Made by a program: the position numbers and the translations under genes. This document shows, one piece after another, positions 61,478 to 64,000 of a stretch of DNA of 64,000 bases. Below the pieces are notes generated by a model, which searched no databases, was not told the DNA's origin, and saw only the letters and a list, made by a program, of their open reading frames with translations. Each line of letters starts with the position of its first letter. Position 1 is the stretch's first letter. This DNA is from HdN1 sp052035295 (GTDB lineage Bacteria > Pseudomonadota > Gammaproteobacteria > Pseudomonadales > Ketobacteraceae), in assembly GCA_052035295.1 (NCBI GenBank), contig JBPOHS010000002.1, positions 33,855-97,854 on the forward strand, written 5' to 3'.

Positions 61478-61506
61478 AAAAAGGCCGCATGTTATCCGGC
61501 CTTTTT
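61478..61506 (-). terminator. Intrinsic terminator after htpX
   Basis: AAAAAGGCCG (61478-61487) pairs exactly with CGGCCTTTTT (61497-61506) around a nine-base loop. Read in the htpX direction, the GC stem is followed by a run of six U, so this is a good intrinsic terminator 22 bases after the htpX stop. Confidence 0.88.
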
Positions 61507-61527
61507 CACCCTCGTGGCGTGCGCCCC

Positions 61528-62412
61528 TTACATCTGCTGCAAGCGGGCAATCCGCTCCTCCAGCGGCGGGTGGGACGAGAACAGTTTCTGCGCCACCCCA
61601 CTGCGAATACCGAACGCCGTCATGGTCGCCGGCAGACCCGAAGGAACGTCCTGTTCGGCGCGCAGGCGGGCGAGGGCGTTGATCATGCCCGCGCGGCTGG
61701 CCAGCGATGCGCCGGCATAGTCGGCGCGGTATTCCCGGTAACGCGAGAACCACATGACGATCATCGAGGCCAGGATGCCCAGCACCAGCTCCATCACCAG
61801 GGTCACGACGTAATAGGCCATGCCCGGGCCGCTTTGCTCCTCTTCGCTACTGTTGAGCGCGCGATCCACCACACCACCAATGATGCGGGCAAAAAACATC
61901 ACGAAGGTGTTCACCACGCCTTGAATGAGGGTCAGCGTGATCATGTCACCATTGGCCACGTGACCGATTTCGTGGCCCAGCACTGCGCGAATCTCTTCGC
62001 GGCTGAAGCGGCTCAGCATGCCTTCACTCACGGCGACCAGTGCCGCGTTGCGATTCCAGCCGGTGGCAAAAGCATTGGATTCATGCGACGGGAAAACGCC
62101 GACTTCCGGCATCCGTATGCCTGCCTTGTCCGACAGTTCCTTGACCGTGTCGAGCAACCAGGCTTCGCTGGCGGTGCGCGGCTGATCAATGATTTGTGTT
62201 CCGGTACTCCATTTGGCCATCGGTTTGGAAATGAACAGCGAGATCAACGAGCCGGCAAAACCGAATACCGCACAGTAAATCAGCAGATCCTGTAATGTCA
62301 CATTGAAACCGTAGCCGTACGCCATGCGGGGAACACCCAGCAGGTTCAGCGTAACGCTTGCCACCAGCAGAATCGCGAGGTTGGTGGCCAGGAACAACAA
62401 AATGCGCATCAT
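61528..62412 (-). CDS. htpX: Membrane metalloprotease HtpX
   Basis: HtpX is an inner-membrane zinc protease that degrades damaged membrane proteins alongside FtsH. The 294-residue protein has two N-terminal helices (ILLFLATNLAILLVASVTL and DLLIYCAVFGFAGSLISLF), the zinc motif HEIGH in VLGHEIGHVANGD with the third ligand downstream in EYRADYAGA, and two more membrane segments in between. The C-terminus ends with the family sequence LFSSHPPLEERIARLQ. Start and length agree with the family. Confidence 0.96.
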   Translation of the reverse strand: MMRILLFLATNLAILLVASVTLNLLGVPRMAYGYGFNVTLQDLLIYCAVFGFAGSLISLFISKPMAKWSTGTQIIDQPRTASEAWLLDTVKELSDKAGIRMPEVGVFPSHESNAFATGWNRNAALVAVSEGMLSRFSREEIRAVLGHEIGHVANGDMITLTLIQGVVNTFVMFFARIIGGVVDRALNSSEEEQSGPGMAYYVVTLVMELVLGILASMIVMWFSRYREYRADYAGASLASRAGMINALARLRAEQDVPSGLPATMTAFGIRSGVAQKLFSSHPPLEERIARLQQM

Positions 62413-62789
62413 AAAACGTACCGTCCTCTTTGGGTTTGACAGGGTAGATATGCGGGTAAGGCGCCTAATTTCAAGCCGGTGGTGGCGGATGATCCGGTAT
62501 GCGTCTGCAGTCCAGGCGCTATCCGTTCCGACGTTTGCTACCCCGGGGGTAGGACACCAGAAGGCTCACCAGGTTCCCGTCCCGGTATTTGGCTGATAGT
62601 TTGATTGGCCTAATATGATGCCTGTTTGACCCATCCGGCCCTAACGACACTTTCTGATCAACGCCTAAGATTCAAGGGCGGGTGCGGTTCAGGCATCACA
62701 CAGGGTCAACGGGGATCGGGGGGATACAATCCGTCTCCGGGCACCGATAAAACAAAGAATCAGGCAACCTCGAATTACAGGGTAACTCC
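62413..62789. other. 377-base divergent intergenic region
   Basis: This gap separates htpX from the forward monooxygenase. It holds a TTGACA hexamer at 62436-62441 without a clear partner, and a perfect palindrome with seven-base arms, CTACCCC and GGGGTAG, around one base at 62538-62552, which could be an operator. I see no RNA gene or further coding sequence in it. Confidence 0.5.
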
Positions 62790-64000
62790 ATGGCGACAGA
62801 AAACTTTGATGTGGTAATCATCGGTGCAGGTTTGTCAGGTATCGGCGCGGCGCGTCATTTACAGCACAACTGCCCGGAAAAACGTTACGTCATTCTGGAA
62901 GGACGCGACGCCATCGGCGGCACATGGGATCTGTTCCGCTACCCGGGTATCCGGTCTGACTCCGACATGTACACCCTGGGTTACAACTTCAAACCCTGGA
63001 CCGGCGAGAAATCGATTGCCGATGGCCCGTCCATTCGCCAGTACATTCGCGACGTCGCTTCAGAGAACGGCATCGATCGCAAAATCCGTTTCGGCCACAA
63101 GATCCTGAGCACTGCCTGGGATTCGGCAACCGCCACCTGGACGGTGGAAGGCCTCAACAAGGCCACCGGCGAGAACGTCAAATTCACCTGTAATTTCCTG
63201 ATCAGCTGCACCGGCTACTACAACTACGACAAGGGTTACACACCGCAATTCGAAGGGCGGGAACGTTTTCAGGGGCAGGTCATTCACCCCCAACACTGGC
63301 CCGAGAATCTCGACTATGCGGGCAAGCGCGTAGTGATCATCGGCAGCGGTGCGACTGCGGTAACGCTGGCCCCGGCGATGACCGACAAGGCTGGACACGT
63401 GATCATGCTGCAGCGTTCGCCCACCTACGTGGTCTCGGTGCCGGAGCGCGATCCCATCGCACCGCAGTTACGCAAATTCCTGCCTGAAAAACTGGTATAC
63501 CGCATCACGCGCGCCCGCAATGTCAGCTTGACCACGGCGTTATACCAGATTGCCCGTGAAAAACCGGCGCCGGTGCGTCGCTTGTTACTGGGGGCCGTAC
63601 GCAAGCAGGTGGGTCCGGATTTCGACATGAAGCACTTCACGCCGAAATACAATCCCTGGGAAGAGCGTCTGTGCGCGGTGCCCGATGGCGACATGTTCAA
63701 AGCGATCCGCAGAGGCAAGATGTCGGTGGTGACGGACCACATCGACTGCTTCACCGAAACCGGCATCAAGCTGAAATCAGGTGAAGAGCTGCAGGCGGAC
63801 ATCATCGTCACCGCCACCGGTCTGGATCTGCAATTGATGAGTGGCATCCAGGTCACCGTGGATGGCAAGGCAGCGGATCTGAGTCAGAAAATGAACTACA
63901 AGGGCATCATGTTCCAGGACCTGCCCAATCTTGCCATGGTGTTTGGTTATACCAATGCCTCGTGGACGCTCAAGGCGGATCTCGCCGCCGAATATGTCTG
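62790..64000 (+). CDS. Flavin monooxygenase, Baeyer-Villiger type (3' truncated)
   Basis: About 403 residues are present before the window ends; the usual length is 490-550. The N-terminus has the FAD motif VVIIGAGLSGIGAARHL, and the type I Baeyer-Villiger fingerprint FxGxxxHxxxW is visible as FQGQVIHPQHW, followed by the NADPH-binding GSGAT loop (VVIIGSGATAVTLAP). Type I enzymes insert oxygen next to ketones, converting them to esters or lactones, using NADPH. AGGG about eight bases before the ATG at 62790 supports the start. The substrate is unknown. It is divergent from htpX. Confidence 0.92.
   Translation, partial: MATENFDVVIIGAGLSGIGAARHLQHNCPEKRYVILEGRDAIGGTWDLFRYPGIRSDSDMYTLGYNFKPWTGEKSIADGPSIRQYIRDVASENGIDRKIRFGHKILSTAWDSATATWTVEGLNKATGENVKFTCNFLISCTGYYNYDKGYTPQFEGRERFQGQVIHPQHWPENLDYAGKRVVIIGSGATAVTLAPAMTDKAGHVIMLQRSPTYVVSVPERDPIAPQLRKFLPEKLVYRITRARNVSLTTALYQIAREKPAPVRRLLLGAVRKQVGPDFDMKHFTPKYNPWEERLCAVPDGDMFKAIRRGKMSVVTDHIDCFTETGIKLKSGEELQADIIVTATGLDLQLMSGIQVTVDGKAADLSQKMNYKGIMFQDLPNLAMVFGYTNASWTLKADLAAEYV

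Overview
The window is 64 kb of an ordinary bacterial chromosome with dense, mostly operonic gene content and no rRNA, tRNA, insertion sequence, prophage or CRISPR array that I could find. The gene set (greB, pdxB, a PolI-like 5'-3' exonuclease, htpX, a LexA-box-controlled imuB-dnaE2 cassette, a DesT/FabR-type regulator beside a desaturase, an all-alpha dUTPase, a Baeyer-Villiger-type monooxygenase) points to a Gammaproteobacterium, perhaps of the marine, lipid- or hydrocarbon-using Oceanospirillales/Cellvibrionales kind. I cannot name the genus. The sequence is moderately GC-rich by eye.

Layout: 0-5.8 kb holds a forward group of an uncharacterised protein, a small exported protein, greB and apbE, followed by a PAS-GGDEF-EAL protein. 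5.8-10.9 kb is a lipid and hydrolase block: a DesT/FabR-like repressor divergent from a fatty acid desaturase, a second TetR repressor divergent from a serine beta-lactamase-fold hydrolase with clear operator palindromes between them, then a Rieske ferredoxin and a dUTPase. 11.1-20.6 kb is a five-gene cluster of transglutaminase-like, circularly permuted ATP-grasp and alpha-E proteins, predicted elsewhere to be a peptide-forming or peptide-modifying system but still without a known product. An FkbM methyltransferase and a 7TMR-DISM adenylate/guanylate cyclase follow. 23.9-28.2 kb is a MacAB-like ABC export operon with two permeases. 28.4-29.7 kb is an unrecognised cysteine-rich lipoprotein.

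29.8-34.5 kb is an SOS mutagenesis cassette in which imuB and dnaE2 follow a LexA box directly and imuA is absent; the LexA box is nested in a 40-bp near-palindrome. 34.5-38.6 kb carries a 7TMR-DISM/EAL protein divergent from a PilZ-Rossmann fusion. 38.6-49.1 kb is a ten-gene reverse operon (two large TPR proteins, a TPR lipoprotein, ExbB, two ExbD, a TonB/AgmX-like protein, a thioredoxin-like protein and two unknown exported proteins), resembling the envelope core of the Myxococcus Agl/Glt machinery. 49.4-52.7 kb holds the exonuclease, pdxB and an NAD-kinase-like gene.

52.7-59.2 kb is a tightly overlapped seven-gene reverse operon: thermostable-hemolysin-family protein, AMP-forming ligase, heme-oxygenase-like diiron protein, short-chain dehydrogenase, TPR protein, QseB/PmrA-type response regulator and sensor kinase. 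Four CTTAA(G/T) repeats, spaced like PmrA boxes, lie upstream of its first gene. This looks like a self-regulated lipid-derived metabolite pathway and is my main candidate for an undescribed system. The window ends with an OafA-type acyltransferase, htpX and a 3'-truncated monooxygenase.
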